Shown: positions 16,707 to 25,691, counted from the stretch's first letter. The stretch is 64,000 nucleotides of DNA from CALMEC01 sp963777565 (GCA_963777565.1 CAVZQZ010000008.1:243369-307368); one strand, 5' to 3'. Made by a program: numbers and translations. Notes: a model not told the origin generated them from the sequence alone.

Positions 16707-17891
16707 GTGAAATCCTTCGGTCGCCGGGCGTCGTACCCCGCGTGGCCGAGACGGACGCGCGCCGTGAGCCGGACGTCGGGAGGCGCGGAGAGTCTCGTCC
16801 GTGAGCTCTTCACGCTGGCCGGCGTGCGTGTGGGCGGGCCCGGGCCGGGCGACATCCAGGTGCACGACCCACGGTTCTACGGGCGTCTGCTGGGCGACGC
16901 GTCGATCGGCTTCGGCGAGTCCTACATGGACGGCTGGTGGGATTCGGACGCACTCGACGTCCTGGTCGAGAAGATCCTGCGCGGCGGGCTTCAGGACCGG
17001 GTCACCGGGAGTCTCCGCCTACGAGTTCTTGCGGCCAAAGCCATCGTCCTGAACCTCCAGTCGCGGCCGCGAGCGAGCCGGTCGGTTGCGGCGCACTACG
17101 ACGTCGGCAACGACCTGTACACGCGGATGCTCGACCCGCGGATGGTCTACTCCTGCGGCTACTGGCGAGATGCATCCACCCTCGCGGAGGCCCAAGAGGC
17201 GAAGCTCGACCTCGTCTGCCGCAAGCTCGGCCTCGAGCCCGGCATGCGGGTGCTCGACATCGGTTGCGGTTGGGGCGGCTTCGCCGCGTACGCCGCGGAG
17301 CGCTATGGCTGCTCGGTCGTGGGCATCACCCTGTCGAAGGACCAGCTCGCCCTGGGACGCGAGATGTGGCAGCACCTCGACGTCGACCTGCGCCTGGTCG
17401 ACTATCGGGACGTCTCCGGCACGTTCGATCGGGTGGCGAGCATCGGCATGCTGGAGCACGTCGGGCCGAAGAACCTCCGCGTTGCGATGGAGGTCGTGCA
17501 TCGGTCGCTCGTCGATGACGGCGTGGCGCTCATCCACACGATCTCGGGGAGGCTCAGCCGTCGCCACGGCACCCCGTTCGTCGAGAAGTACATCTTCCCG
17601 AACGCGGTCTCGCCGTCGCTCGCGCAATTGGGCGCGGCGACCGAGGGGCTGCTCGCGCTGGAGGACCTGCAGAACATCGGGCCGGACTACGAGCCAACGC
17701 TGCTTGCCTGGTGGGAGAACTTCGACCGCGCCTATCCCGAGCTGAGGCACCGGTACGACGAGCGGTTCTACCGGATGTGGCGGTTCTACCTGCTCGCCGC
17801 CGCCGGGGCGGCGCGGGCTCGCGACGCGCAGGTGTTCCAGCTCGTGCTCACCAAGCGCGGGCGCCGGCAGCCCGATTGCCGAATGAGCTGA
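16707..17891 (+). CDS. cfa: Cyclopropane-fatty-acyl-phospholipid synthase
   Basis: About 394 residues (375 if GTG 16764 is used; neither start has a strong ribosome-binding site). The sequence follows E. coli Cfa closely in order: GDIQVHDPRFYGRLL, SIGFGESYMDGWWDSD, AAHYDVGNDLYTRMLDPRM, YSCGYWRDA, the SAM-binding LDIGCGWGGFAAYAAE, SIGMLEHVGPKN, LIHTISG, KYIFPNAVSPSLAQL and the C-terminal FYLLAAAGAARARDAQVFQLVL. The enzyme transfers a methylene from SAM to unsaturated membrane phospholipids at the membrane surface, a stationary-phase and acid/desiccation response. Probably cotranscribed with the preceding PadR gene or separate. Confidence 0.95.
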   Translation: MKSFGRRASYPAWPRRTRAVSRTSGGAESLVRELFTLAGVRVGGPGPGDIQVHDPRFYGRLLGDASIGFGESYMDGWWDSDALDVLVEKILRGGLQDRVTGSLRLRVLAAKAIVLNLQSRPRASRSVAAHYDVGNDLYTRMLDPRMVYSCGYWRDASTLAEAQEAKLDLVCRKLGLEPGMRVLDIGCGWGGFAAYAAERYGCSVVGITLSKDQLALGREMWQHLDVDLRLVDYRDVSGTFDRVASIGMLEHVGPKNLRVAMEVVHRSLVDDGVALIHTISGRLSRRHGTPFVEKYIFPNAVSPSLAQLGAATEGLLALEDLQNIGPDYEPTLLAWWENFDRAYPELRHRYDERFYRMWRFYLLAAAGAARARDAQVFQLVLTKRGRRQPDCRMS

Positions 17892-17913
17892 AGCGAACGG
17901 CACCGGGACGAGG

Positions 17914-18321
17914 ATGAGCGACGTGCGCCGTTGGCTGGAGCACACCGGTGAGGTCGAGCTCGAGATCGAGTCCGACAGCGAGCGCGGGGTGTTCGCCGAG
18001 GCGCTCGCGGGCCTCTCCGAGCTGCTTGGCGAGCCGGCGATCGACGACGTCGCGCGTTCGACGCACCTGGTGGTGGTGCGCGCAGGCGACCGTGCCAGCC
18101 TCCTTGTCGCATGGCTCGAGGAGCTGCTGTGGATCGCGGAGCGCGACGGCGTCGTGCCCGAGCGCGTCGTGACGCTCGAGCTCGACGACGAGGGGTTGCG
18201 TGCCGAGGTGCTCGCACGGCCCGGTCCGCCGCGGCCGCTTGTGAAGGCCGTGACCTGGCACGACCTCTGCTTCGAGCCGGGCGGCGGGGGCTTCCACGCT
18301 CGGGTGGTGCTCGATGTCTGA
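17914..18321 (+). CDS. Archease (RtcB activator), variant metal motif
   Basis: A 135-residue protein with the archease fold signature: WLEHTGEVELEIES at the N-terminus, FAEALAGLSELLGE, and a C-terminal LVKAVTWHDLCFEPGGGGFHARVVLDV. Archeases activate RtcB RNA ligases by promoting guanylylation. The usual N-terminal metal motif DHTAD reads EHTGE here, so the conserved aspartates are replaced by glutamates. The C-terminal KAVTWHD...ARVVLDV is intact. The stop overlaps the RtcB start by 8 bp, which confirms a translationally linked pair. Confidence 0.9.
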   Translation: MSDVRRWLEHTGEVELEIESDSERGVFAEALAGLSELLGEPAIDDVARSTHLVVVRAGDRASLLVAWLEELLWIAERDGVVPERVVTLELDDEGLRAEVLARPGPPRPLVKAVTWHDLCFEPGGGGFHARVVLDV

Positions 18322-19744
18322 GCTACGTCGCATCGACGAGGTGACCTGGGAGGTGCCCGTCGCGGCGCGTGCCGGGATGCGTGTCCCGGCGCGGGTATTC
18401 ACCGATGCGGAGGGGATCGAGCTGATACGCGCCGACCGCTCGCTGGAGCAGCTCGAGAACGTTGCGATGCTGCCCGGCGTGGTGGACGCCGTCCTGGCGA
18501 TGCCCGACGTTCACCAGGGGTACGGGTTCCCTGTCGGCGGCGTGTGCGCCACGGGGCCTCCGGACGGGGTGATCTCACCCGGCGGCGTGGGTTACGACAT
18601 CAACTGCGGCGTGCGGCTGCTGGCGTTGGACATGAGTGAGGCCGAGCTGGGACGCCGCCGTGAACGGCTGGTGCACGAGATCAGCCGCAGCGTGCCAACC
18701 GGCGCCGGGCGCGAAGGCGGCCTGTCGCTCACGACCGCGCAGCTCGACCACGTGCTGCGGGACGGCTCGCGGGCGCTGCTCGACCACCACGGGATCGGCA
18801 CGGCCGACGACGTCGAGCGGACGGAGTCCGGGGGCGTGCTCGCCGGCGCCGATCCGGCGACGGTGTCGGAGCGTGCCCATGCACGCGGCCACGCGCAGCT
18901 GGGCACGATGGGCTCGGGCAACCACTTCGTCGAGCTCCAACGGGTCGAGCGGATCCTGGACGGGGACGTCGCGCGCGCGTTCGGACTGCGCGAGGACCAG
19001 CTGACGGTCCTCATCCACTCGGGCTCGCGCGGTCTCGGGCACCAGGTCTGCAGCGACTACGTGCGGGAGATGGAGGGCGCGCTTCGCCGCTTCGACATCC
19101 ACTTGCCCGATCGCCAGCTCGCCTGCGCGCCGCTCGCATCACCGGAGGGTCAGCGCTATCTCGCCGCGATGCGCGCGGCGGCCAACTACGCCTGGGCCAA
19201 CCGCGCTACGATCGCCCACCGCGTCCGCGAATCGATCGCGTATGTGCTGGGGTCGCAGGCGGCCGCCGACACCCGCCAGGTCTACGACGTCGCCCACAAC
19301 GTCGCGAAGATGGAGCGCCACGGCGGCCGGGAGCTGTGCGTCCACCGCAAGGGCGCGACGCGCGCGTTCCCGGTGGGCGCGCCCGATCTTCCGGACGCAT
19401 ACCGGGATGTCGGCCAGCCGGTGTTCATCCCCGGGAGCATGGGGACCAGCAGCTTCGTACTCGTCGGCCTACCCGGCTCGATGGAGCGGTCATTCGGCAG
19501 CGCCTGCCACGGTGCGGGTCGCCGGATGAGCCGCACGGGCGCCCGCAAGCGAATCGGGGGTGCCGAGCTTCGCCGCGAGCTCGAGCGCCAGGGGATCGTC
19601 GTACGTTGCGCCAGCAACCGCGGACTGGCCGAGGAGGCGCCGTTCGCGTACAAGGACGTCGACCGGGTCGTTCACATCGTCGAACGCGCCGGCCTGGCAA
19701 AGCGGGTGGCCCAGCTGCGACCGCTGGGCGTCGTGAAAGGGTAG
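18314..19744 (+). CDS. rtcB: RNA-splicing/repair ligase RtcB
   Basis: A 476-residue RtcB ligase that joins 2',3'-cyclic phosphate or 3'-phosphate ends to 5'-OH RNA ends with GTP and Mn(II). Metal and active-site motifs are present in order: MPDVHQGYGFPVGGV, GGVGYDINCGVRLL (Mn ligand Cys), GTMGSGNHFVEL, HSGSRGLGHQ, VYDVAHNVAKMERH (guanylylated His in AHN), HRKGATRAFP, PGSMGTSSFVLVG, and SACHGAGRRMSRTGAR. Length is typical. Translationally coupled to archease upstream; together they form an RNA-repair cassette. Confidence 0.97.
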   Translation: MSELRRIDEVTWEVPVAARAGMRVPARVFTDAEGIELIRADRSLEQLENVAMLPGVVDAVLAMPDVHQGYGFPVGGVCATGPPDGVISPGGVGYDINCGVRLLALDMSEAELGRRRERLVHEISRSVPTGAGREGGLSLTTAQLDHVLRDGSRALLDHHGIGTADDVERTESGGVLAGADPATVSERAHARGHAQLGTMGSGNHFVELQRVERILDGDVARAFGLREDQLTVLIHSGSRGLGHQVCSDYVREMEGALRRFDIHLPDRQLACAPLASPEGQRYLAAMRAAANYAWANRATIAHRVRESIAYVLGSQAAADTRQVYDVAHNVAKMERHGGRELCVHRKGATRAFPVGAPDLPDAYRDVGQPVFIPGSMGTSSFVLVGLPGSMERSFGSACHGAGRRMSRTGARKRIGGAELRRELERQGIVVRCASNRGLAEEAPFAYKDVDRVVHIVERAGLAKRVAQLRPLGVVKG

Positions 19745-19749
19745 GCACG

Positions 19750-20763
19750 CTGAGCTCCCTGCCCGCCGGGCCCGCGATCGGCCTCCTCGGAGACGTGATG
19801 CTCGGCCGGGGCGTCGCGACGAGGCTTGCGTCCACGCGACCGGGGGAGCTGTGGTCGCCGCGGCTGCGCGCGCTCTGCGCCTCGCTCGACCTCGTCGTCT
19901 GCAACCTCGAGTGCTGCATCTCGACGCGGGGTGAGCCGACAGGGCGGATCCCGGGAAAGCCGTTCTTCTTCCGCGGTCCACCGAGCGCCGTCGACGCGCT
20001 CGCTGCGCTCGGGGTGGGCGCCGCGGGCCTGGCGAACAACCATGCGCTCGACTTCGAGGAGGACGCCCTCGCCGACACGCTCGCCCTGCTCGGCACCGCG
20101 GGAATCGCGACGGCCGGTGGGGGACGCGGGCGCGAGGCGGCGCGGGCGGGCGCAGTTGTTTCGGCGGGCTCCCTGACGGTGGGGTTCGTCGCGTTCACCG
20201 ACCATCCGGTGGCATACGCGGCGGGCACGACGAGCTGGGGCACCGCATACGCGCCCTTGCACCGCGACATTCCAGCCTGGCTACGCGACGAGCTCGCTCG
20301 CCTGCGCGCGTGCTGCGACCTGGTGATCGCCTTCCCGCACTGGGGTCCGAACATGGAGGTGCGACCGGCGGCCTGGCAACGGGCGCGCGCCGCCGAACTG
20401 CAGGACGCCGGTGCCGACCTCGTCGCCGGCCATTCGGCGCACGTCTTCCACGGCGTCGGCTGGACTGCGGCCGGCCCAGTCATCTACGACCTCGGCGACG
20501 CGATCGACGACTACATGATCGACGCGGTGCTGCGCAACGACCTCGGCGTGCTCGCGATCTGGCGACCATGTGCCCCGGCGGGCGAACGACTCGAGCTGGT
20601 CGGGCTGCGCCTCGAGTATGCATTCACGCGGCTCGCCGAGGGCACGGACGCCGATTGGATCGCCGCCCGCCTGACGGATGCGTGCGCGCAGCTCGGGACG
20701 GTCGTCGAACGCGTCGGGGAGGCACGTTTTCGTGTTACGCCTACCTCGCTTTCCGGATGCTGA
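19750..20763 (+). CDS. CapA-family (poly-gamma-glutamate synthesis-like) metallophosphatase-fold protein
   Basis: About 337 residues. Conserved CapA motifs: IGLLGDVMLGRGVA near the N-terminus, LVVCNLECCIS, GVGAAGLANNHALDFEEDAL, FPHWGPNMEVRP, and LVAGHSAHVFHGVGW with YDLGDAIDDY. The family is a calcineurin-like fold tied to polyglutamate capsule or unknown phosphatase roles. It begins a few bases after the RtcB stop, so it is in the same operon. No ATG, GTG or TTG lies in frame near the family N-terminus; CTG 19750 following AAAGGG is the only plausible site, so the start is uncertain. Confidence 0.85.
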   Translation: MSSLPAGPAIGLLGDVMLGRGVATRLASTRPGELWSPRLRALCASLDLVVCNLECCISTRGEPTGRIPGKPFFFRGPPSAVDALAALGVGAAGLANNHALDFEEDALADTLALLGTAGIATAGGGRGREAARAGAVVSAGSLTVGFVAFTDHPVAYAAGTTSWGTAYAPLHRDIPAWLRDELARLRACCDLVIAFPHWGPNMEVRPAAWQRARAAELQDAGADLVAGHSAHVFHGVGWTAAGPVIYDLGDAIDDYMIDAVLRNDLGVLAIWRPCAPAGERLELVGLRLEYAFTRLAEGTDADWIAARLTDACAQLGTVVERVGEARFRVTPTSLSGC

Positions 20764-20817
20764 CTGCGGGTGGCTACGCATGACCGCTTGCCCGTCGCCC
20801 GCCTAGTCTCGGCACCG

Positions 20818-22173
20818 ATGGCAACGCGAATGTTCCACAACCGCCGCGACGCCGGCCGGCAGCTCGGCGCCAAGCTGCGACCGTTCGCCGTCGAGCATCC
20901 CGTGGTGATCGGCCTGCCGCGCGGCGGTGTGCCCGTCGCCTTCGAGGTCGCCCGAGCGCTGGCTGCGCCGCTCGACGTGCTGGTCGTGCGGAAGATCGGC
21001 TCGCCCGGCAACCCGGAGCTCGGCCTGGGCGCGATCGCCGAGGGCGGCGTCCGCGTGCTCAACGACTTCGCGCTGCGCTCGCTCCAACTCAGCCCGGAGG
21101 AGATCGAGCGCGGGACCCAGCGCGCCGAGCACGAGTTGCAGGAGCGGCTTCAACGCTACCGCGGCGAGCGTCCGCCGCTCGACGTCACGGGCCGGACCGT
21201 GCTCCTCGTCGACGATGGCCTCGCGACCGGCGGCACCGCCCGCGCCGCGCTTCGAGCGCTGCGCGCCCGCGGCCCCCAGCGGCTCGTGCTCGCCGTGCCG
21301 GTCGGGGCGCCGGAGACGATCGAAACGCTCGCGTCCGAGTGCGACGAGGTCGTCTGCCTGGTGGCGCCCGAGTTGATGTGGGCGATCGGCTACTGGTACG
21401 AGGACTTCGGTCAGACCAGCGACGCCGAGGTGAACGCGCTCCTGTCGGAGGCCGCGAAAGTGAGCGCGGCCGAGGCGACGCCCTCGGCGTCCGTTGGGGC
21501 AAGCGCAACGGATCCTCCGGCGCGCAGCGAGGTGCGGATCCCAGTCTCCGGCGGCGAGCAGATCATTGGCGACCTCACCGTCCCCGAGCACGCGATGGGC
21601 CTCGTCGTGTTCGCGCACGGCAGTGGTTCGAGCCGTCACAGTCCCCGCAACCGTGAGGTTGCCGGCGCGCTGAACCGCGCCGGGCTCGCGACGCTCCTCA
21701 TCGATCTGCTCACGCTCGCGGAGGAGCGTGAGCGCTCGAACGTCTTCGACATCGTGCTCCTCGCCGGGCGACTCGGCGCAGCGACGCGCTGGGTGTGCGA
21801 GCAACCCGGCACCGCGAGCCTTGGGCTCGGCTACTTCGGGGCGAGCACCGGCGCGGGTGCTGCACTGTGGGCGGCGGCGGAGCTCGGCGCCGACATCCGA
21901 GCGGTCGTCTCGCGCGGGGGGCGCCCCGACCTCGCGGCGCCGCTGCTCGCCCAGGTACGCTCGCCGACGTTGCTCATCGTCGGAGGCCTCGACCGCGTCG
22001 TGATCGAGCTCAACCGCGAAGCCCTGGCGCAGCTTCGCTGTGAGGCGGTGCTCGAGATCGTCCCCGGCGCCACGCATCTGTTCGAGGAGCCGGGAACGCT
22101 CGAGCAGGTCGCCCGACTCGCCATCGCCTGGTTCACACGTCACCTCGCCGGCGTCTCGTCACAGGCCGGGTGA
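20818..22173 (+). CDS. Phosphoribosyltransferase - dienelactone hydrolase-like fusion
   Basis: A 451-residue two-domain protein. Residues about 1-210 are a type I phosphoribosyltransferase: MFHNRRDAGRQLGAKL, VVIGLPRGGVPVAFEVA, LDVLVVRKIGSPGNPELGLGA, and the PRPP loop VLLVDDGLATGGTARAAL. Residues about 235-450 are an alpha/beta hydrolase: VRIPVSGGEQIIGDL, GLVVFAHGSGSSRHSPRN, nucleophile LGYFGASTGAGAAL (Ser), and VPGATHLFEEPGTLE (His). Such fusions are recurrent in actinobacteria and some proteobacteria and have no firm function. An upstream GTG at 20770 is in frame; ATG 20818 fits the family N-terminus better. Ends overlapping the convergent PRPP synthetase gene by 15 bp. Confidence 0.92.
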   Translation: MATRMFHNRRDAGRQLGAKLRPFAVEHPVVIGLPRGGVPVAFEVARALAAPLDVLVVRKIGSPGNPELGLGAIAEGGVRVLNDFALRSLQLSPEEIERGTQRAEHELQERLQRYRGERPPLDVTGRTVLLVDDGLATGGTARAALRALRARGPQRLVLAVPVGAPETIETLASECDEVVCLVAPELMWAIGYWYEDFGQTSDAEVNALLSEAAKVSAAEATPSASVGASATDPPARSEVRIPVSGGEQIIGDLTVPEHAMGLVVFAHGSGSSRHSPRNREVAGALNRAGLATLLIDLLTLAEERERSNVFDIVLLAGRLGAATRWVCEQPGTASLGLGYFGASTGAGAALWAAAELGADIRAVVSRGGRPDLAAPLLAQVRSPTLLIVGGLDRVVIELNREALAQLRCEAVLEIVPGATHLFEEPGTLEQVARLAIAWFTRHLAGVSSQAG

Positions 22174-23073
22174 GTCCGGAGCCGCCGCGGCGGCGAGCGC
22201 CTCCACCAGCAGCGGGGCGATGTCGAGAACCTCGAGCACGTCGCGCCCACGGTCCCGCACGCCGGGCACCGTGTCGGTCACCTGGATGCGTCGCACCCCG
22301 GCGGCCGGCAGATCGCGCCAGCGCTCGCCGCTCAGCGTCCCGTGCGTGACCATGACGGAGATCTCCCGCGCGCCTGCGCGCTGCAGCTCCGCGCACGCCG
22401 ACAGGAGCGTCCCACCCGTGTCGAGGATGTCGTCGACGAGCACCGCGCGTCGCCCGACTTCGCCGATGAGCGCGTGGTGCACAGCTCCTTCGGCCGCTCG
22501 CTGCTTGCGCAGGTAGGCTACCGGCGCCTCCACGCCCGCAGCCGCAGCGACCGCAGCGCAGCGCTCGAGCGCGCCCTCGTCGGGCGCGACGACGGTGAGG
22601 CCCTCCAGGGATCCTCGCCGCAGCTCCGCGGCGAACAGCGGGGCGGGCGAGCGCGAGACGACCGGCATCGGAAAGCAGGCAGTTGCATCCGCGCTGTGAA
22701 CGTCGATCGTGATGATCTCTTCGACGCCCACCGCCTCTAGAAGCTCGCCCGCCCACGCCGCGCCGAGGCTACGTCCCGGCCGCGCTCGGTCCTGGCGCGC
22801 ATAGCCGAGGTAGGGCGCCAGCGCGATCACCCGCCGCGCACCCGCGCGACGGAGCGTGTCCGCCAGCAGGAGCGTCGCGAGCATCTGCTCGTCGGGCGGA
22901 GCCAGCGACCCAACCACCGTGCAGTCCCGCCCCTCGACGGGGTCGTCGAGCTCGACCCAGAGCTCACCGTCTGAGAACCGCCCGAGCCGAAAGCGACCGA
23001 GCGCCGGCGACGAGCCGCCGTCGAGCTCCGCGGGGAGCAGCGCGCGGTGCTGTGGCAGGCAGAAGACGATCAT
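22159..23073 (-). CDS. prs: Ribose-phosphate pyrophosphokinase (PRPP synthetase), short divergent form
   Basis: A 304-residue protein with the PRPP synthetase order: RFSDGELWVELDDPVEGRDC, PPDEQMLATLLLADTLRRAGARRV, the ATP-site APYLGYARQDR, VDVHSADATACF-type metal site (ITIDVHSADA), VVAPDEGALERC, the loop YLRKQR, and the PRPP-binding AVLVDDILDTGGTLL. It makes PRPP from ribose 5-phosphate and ATP. It diverges from housekeeping Prs (DEGALERC instead of DAGGVKRA), suggesting an accessory paralogue. Convergent with, and 15 bp overlapping, the phosphoribosyltransferase fusion, a PRPP user. Confidence 0.88.
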   Translation of the reverse strand: MIVFCLPQHRALLPAELDGGSSPALGRFRLGRFSDGELWVELDDPVEGRDCTVVGSLAPPDEQMLATLLLADTLRRAGARRVIALAPYLGYARQDRARPGRSLGAAWAGELLEAVGVEEIITIDVHSADATACFPMPVVSRSPAPLFAAELRRGSLEGLTVVAPDEGALERCAAVAAAAGVEAPVAYLRKQRAAEGAVHHALIGEVGRRAVLVDDILDTGGTLLSACAELQRAGAREISVMVTHGTLSGERWRDLPAAGVRRIQVTDTVPGVRDRGRDVLEVLDIAPLLVEALAAAAAPDSPGL

Positions 23074-23148
23074 GGCGGGGAAGGTGCCCTCGACCAGTGA
23101 GCGATCAGCCGTGCGCCTGCGAGGGGTGCCGGTCGAGGCGCCCCGGCG

Positions 23149-24522
23149 TCACGATCCTTCGATGGCGATGACATGGTTGGAGAGGAAGCGGCCGTCTGGG
23201 TCGACGCGCCGGCGCACCTCTCGCAGACGCCGGTGGGCGTCCGCGCCGACGAGGGTGGCGGGGTCGACCTTGCGCTCTGCGAAGTTCCAGTACCCGCGGC
23301 CGGCGTCCCACGGCGCGAGCGTCGCGGCCAGCCCCTCGATGAACCGATCCACCGCCTCGAGCGCATCCGGCGACGGCGCGATCCCGACGGCGAACCACAA
23401 GAACGGCGCGTCGATCGCCCCGAGGGCGCCGGCACCGGGCGGGGCTGTCGCGACCGCGGCGCCGAGGTGACGCACCTCGAGTGAAACCAGCGGCGACCCG
23501 GACTCCGGGCCGGCCGCCGCCACCAGCGCGTCGACGGCGTCACCCGAGAACGCCGAGAGGGCGCCGCCGTTGCCGGCGTAGGGGACCGGCTCGGGCGGAT
23601 CCATGTTGAGCATCCCGAGCGCGCTCGGCGGGATCGTCGCGAACGTGTCGATCTCCGGGCCGAGGGCGCGGAACGGGGCGAGGTGGGCGGCCGCCTCGGC
23701 CTCGCCGGAGAGGAACACGGCATGAACCACTACGAACGCACGCCCGCGCAGGTGCTCGGGCACGTCGGGGATCGGCGGGAATTGGATCAGCCGTCCGTGC
23801 GAGGTCACCTCGTCCGGCAGCGACTCCGTCCACTCGGACCACGCGTGCAGGATCTCGCCCGCCCGCTCGAACGGCCAGAAGAAGGTGCCGGCGTGGACCT
23901 CGGCCGCGGGGTAGAGCTCGAGCTCGAGTCCGGTCACGAGACCGAAGTTGCCGCCGCCGCCGCGGATCGCCCAGAAGAGTTCGGGGTCGCGCTCGTGGTC
24001 GACCGTCCGCGCGACGCCGTCGGCGGTGACGATGTCGACCGACCGCACGCTGTTGCATGCGATGCCGTACTTTCGGGCGAGCCACCCGACGCCGCCGCCC
24101 AGGCAGTAGCCGGCCACCCGTACTGTCGCCGCCGTGCCCGCGAGGGCGGCGAGGCCGTGCGGATCGGCCAACGGCGTGACGTCGCCCCACCTGGCTCCGG
24201 CGCCCATCCGCGCGCGGCGCGCCTGCGGATCGATGTCCACGCCGGTCAGCCGTTCGGTGCGTACGAGCACCGCACCGTCGAGCGATCCCAGCGGCCCGGA
24301 CCCGTGGCCGGTGCCCTGGGGCGCGACCGGCGCTCCGTGCTCCGCCGCCACCTGGACGATCGCCACGGCGTCCTCGACCGACTCGGGGTAGACCACCACC
24401 GCGGGGCGCTGGTCGCGCGCGACGTTGTAGCCGGTGCGGGCGCGGTCCCAGTCCGCGTCGCCCGGGGCGACGACCGGGCCGGCGAGCCTGCCGCGGAGGG
24501 ATGCGACCAGTGCGTCTGGCAT
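23149..24522 (-). CDS. FAD-linked oxidase (berberine-bridge-enzyme type)
   Basis: A 457-residue flavoprotein. The PCMH FAD-binding domain covers about 30-210: RPAVVVYPESVEDAVAIV, VAPQGTGHGSGPLG (His for covalent FAD), RMGAGARWGDVTPLADPHGLAAL, GYCLGGGVGWLARKYG, and FWAIRGGGGNFGLVTGLELEL. The C-terminal BBE segment is RGYWNFAERKVDPATL...RRRVDPDGRFLSNHVI. Family members oxidise alcohols, sugars or alkaloids, transferring electrons to oxygen. The cysteine of bicovalent enzymes is seen only as CLGGG, so covalent mode is uncertain. Substrate unknown. Upstream, the divergent TetR-controlled operon shares its 160-bp control region. Confidence 0.92.
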   Translation of the reverse strand: MPDALVASLRGRLAGPVVAPGDADWDRARTGYNVARDQRPAVVVYPESVEDAVAIVQVAAEHGAPVAPQGTGHGSGPLGSLDGAVLVRTERLTGVDIDPQARRARMGAGARWGDVTPLADPHGLAALAGTAATVRVAGYCLGGGVGWLARKYGIACNSVRSVDIVTADGVARTVDHERDPELFWAIRGGGGNFGLVTGLELELYPAAEVHAGTFFWPFERAGEILHAWSEWTESLPDEVTSHGRLIQFPPIPDVPEHLRGRAFVVVHAVFLSGEAEAAAHLAPFRALGPEIDTFATIPPSALGMLNMDPPEPVPYAGNGGALSAFSGDAVDALVAAAGPESGSPLVSLEVRHLGAAVATAPPGAGALGAIDAPFLWFAVGIAPSPDALEAVDRFIEGLAATLAPWDAGRGYWNFAERKVDPATLVGADAHRRLREVRRRVDPDGRFLSNHVIAIEGS

Positions 24523-24609
24523 GCCGAGACTCCAAGCGTTTAGGGAGTGGTATCCCGAGCACGCTACCGCATGGGTGCTCGCTCGAAACGAGCTGTTCCC
24601 GATATGCCC

Positions 24610-24638
24610 TTGACAAAGCTAACGGCGTTAGCCAAACT
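24610..24638 (+). promoter_or_regulatory. TTGACA box overlapping palindrome GCTAACGGCGTTAGC
   Basis: A consensus -35 TTGACA (24610-24615) is followed by a perfect 15-bp inverted repeat, GCTAAC-GGC-GTTAGC (24618-24632), upstream of the DUF4260/TetR operon. Position and symmetry fit a TetR-type operator controlling both that operon and possibly the divergent FAD oxidase. The matching -10 is weak. Confidence 0.65.
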
Positions 24639-24684
24639 GGCGAACAGTGTTCACCATGTCGTCAACCGAAGGGATGAACGCAAC

Positions 24685-25077
24685 ATGCGAGCCGCAACGA
24701 GTCTTCGCAGCGCAACGAGCAGGTGGATCTTCGCGGGGGGCGCCGCGGCGCTGCTCGCCGCGACCGTGGTCGCGCAGCGCGACGCGTCGGCGGGGTGGTG
24801 GGTGTTCCCGGTCTTCGGGCTTGGGCCCGATCTGGCGTTCCTGCTGGGCATCGGGACGATGGGGTCGCTGAAGCGCGGTCAGATGCCGCCGCGGGCGGTG
24901 CCGGCGTACAACGCCCTCCACCGGTTCCGGGGTCCTGCCGGTCTCGCGATCCTCGCGACATTCGACGTCGTGCCGGGCGCGCTCCTGATCGGCGCCCTGA
25001 TGTGGGCGTTCCACATCGCGTGCGATCGCGCCGTGGGCTACGGCCCCCGCACGCCGGATGGCTGGCAGCGTGGCTGA
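24685..25077 (+). CDS. DUF4260-family membrane protein
   Basis: A 130-residue protein starting MRAATSLRSATSRWIF, preceded by AAGGGA. It has about three hydrophobic segments (FAGGAAALLAATVVA; GWWVFPVFGLGPDLAFLLGIG; LAILATFDVVPGALLIGALMWAFHIACDRAVGYG). The VFPVFGLGPDLAFL and HIACDRAVGYG motifs match DUF4260 proteins, small membrane proteins of unknown function commonly beside TetR regulators. It overlaps the downstream TetR gene by 20 bp, so the two are cotranscribed. Confidence 0.85.
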   Translation: MRAATSLRSATSRWIFAGGAAALLAATVVAQRDASAGWWVFPVFGLGPDLAFLLGIGTMGSLKRGQMPPRAVPAYNALHRFRGPAGLAILATFDVVPGALLIGALMWAFHIACDRAVGYGPRTPDGWQRG

Positions 25078-25672
25078 CGGCGACCTCAGCCCGCGAGCGC
25101 GGGAGATCGTCATGGCGGCGCGGGAGATCCTCGAGCGGGACGGGCCGGATGCCGTCTCCATGCGGGCGATCGCGGCGCGGCTCGGCATCCGGGCGTCGTC
25201 CCTCTACAAGCACCTGCCGGACAAAGAGACGCTGGAGGTGGCGCTCATCTCGGACGGACTCGGCGAGGTCGCCGATCTGTTCGAGGCTGCCACTGACGGC
25301 GCGGCCGACCCGCTCACGGCGATCGCGCACGCGTACCGCGGCTGGGCGCTCGGCCACCCGCACCTGTACCGGCTGATGATGGAACGGCCGCTGCCGCGCG
25401 AGCGTCTTGCGCCCGGTGTCGAGGAGCGCGGCGCCGCGGTCGTCGTCGCGGCGACGGGCGGCGACGCAGATGCGGCGCGCGCCGCGTTCGCGTTCGCCCA
25501 CGGCATGGTCATCCTCGAGTTGAATGGGCGCTTCCCGCCCGCCGCCGACCTCGACGCCGCCTGGCGGAAGGGCGTCGCTGCGTTTCGGCCGGACCCGACG
25601 CCGGGATCGCGCACGCGCCGCACGCGCAAGACAGACGCGGTCCCTGAATCGGCGCGTCGGACCCGGTCGTGA
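25058..25672 (+). CDS. TetR/AcrR-family regulator
   Basis: A 204-residue TetR regulator. The DNA-binding domain is at about residues 12-58: AREIVMAAREILERDGPDAVSMRAIAARLGIRASSLYKHLPDK. The C-terminal ligand domain (YRGWALGHPHLYRLMMERPLPRERL) is of the TetR_C_13/WHG-like kind. It is coupled to the DUF4260 gene and probably autoregulates through the palindrome at 24618. The last 25 residues are basic and proline-rich. Ends at a bidirectional hairpin shared with hsp20. Confidence 0.92.
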   Translation: MAGSVADGDLSPRAREIVMAAREILERDGPDAVSMRAIAARLGIRASSLYKHLPDKETLEVALISDGLGEVADLFEAATDGAADPLTAIAHAYRGWALGHPHLYRLMMERPLPRERLAPGVEERGAAVVVAATGGDADAARAAFAFAHGMVILELNGRFPPAADLDAAWRKGVAAFRPDPTPGSRTRRTRKTDAVPESARRTRS

Positions 25673-25691
25673 GCGACGGATCGCGGCCAAT

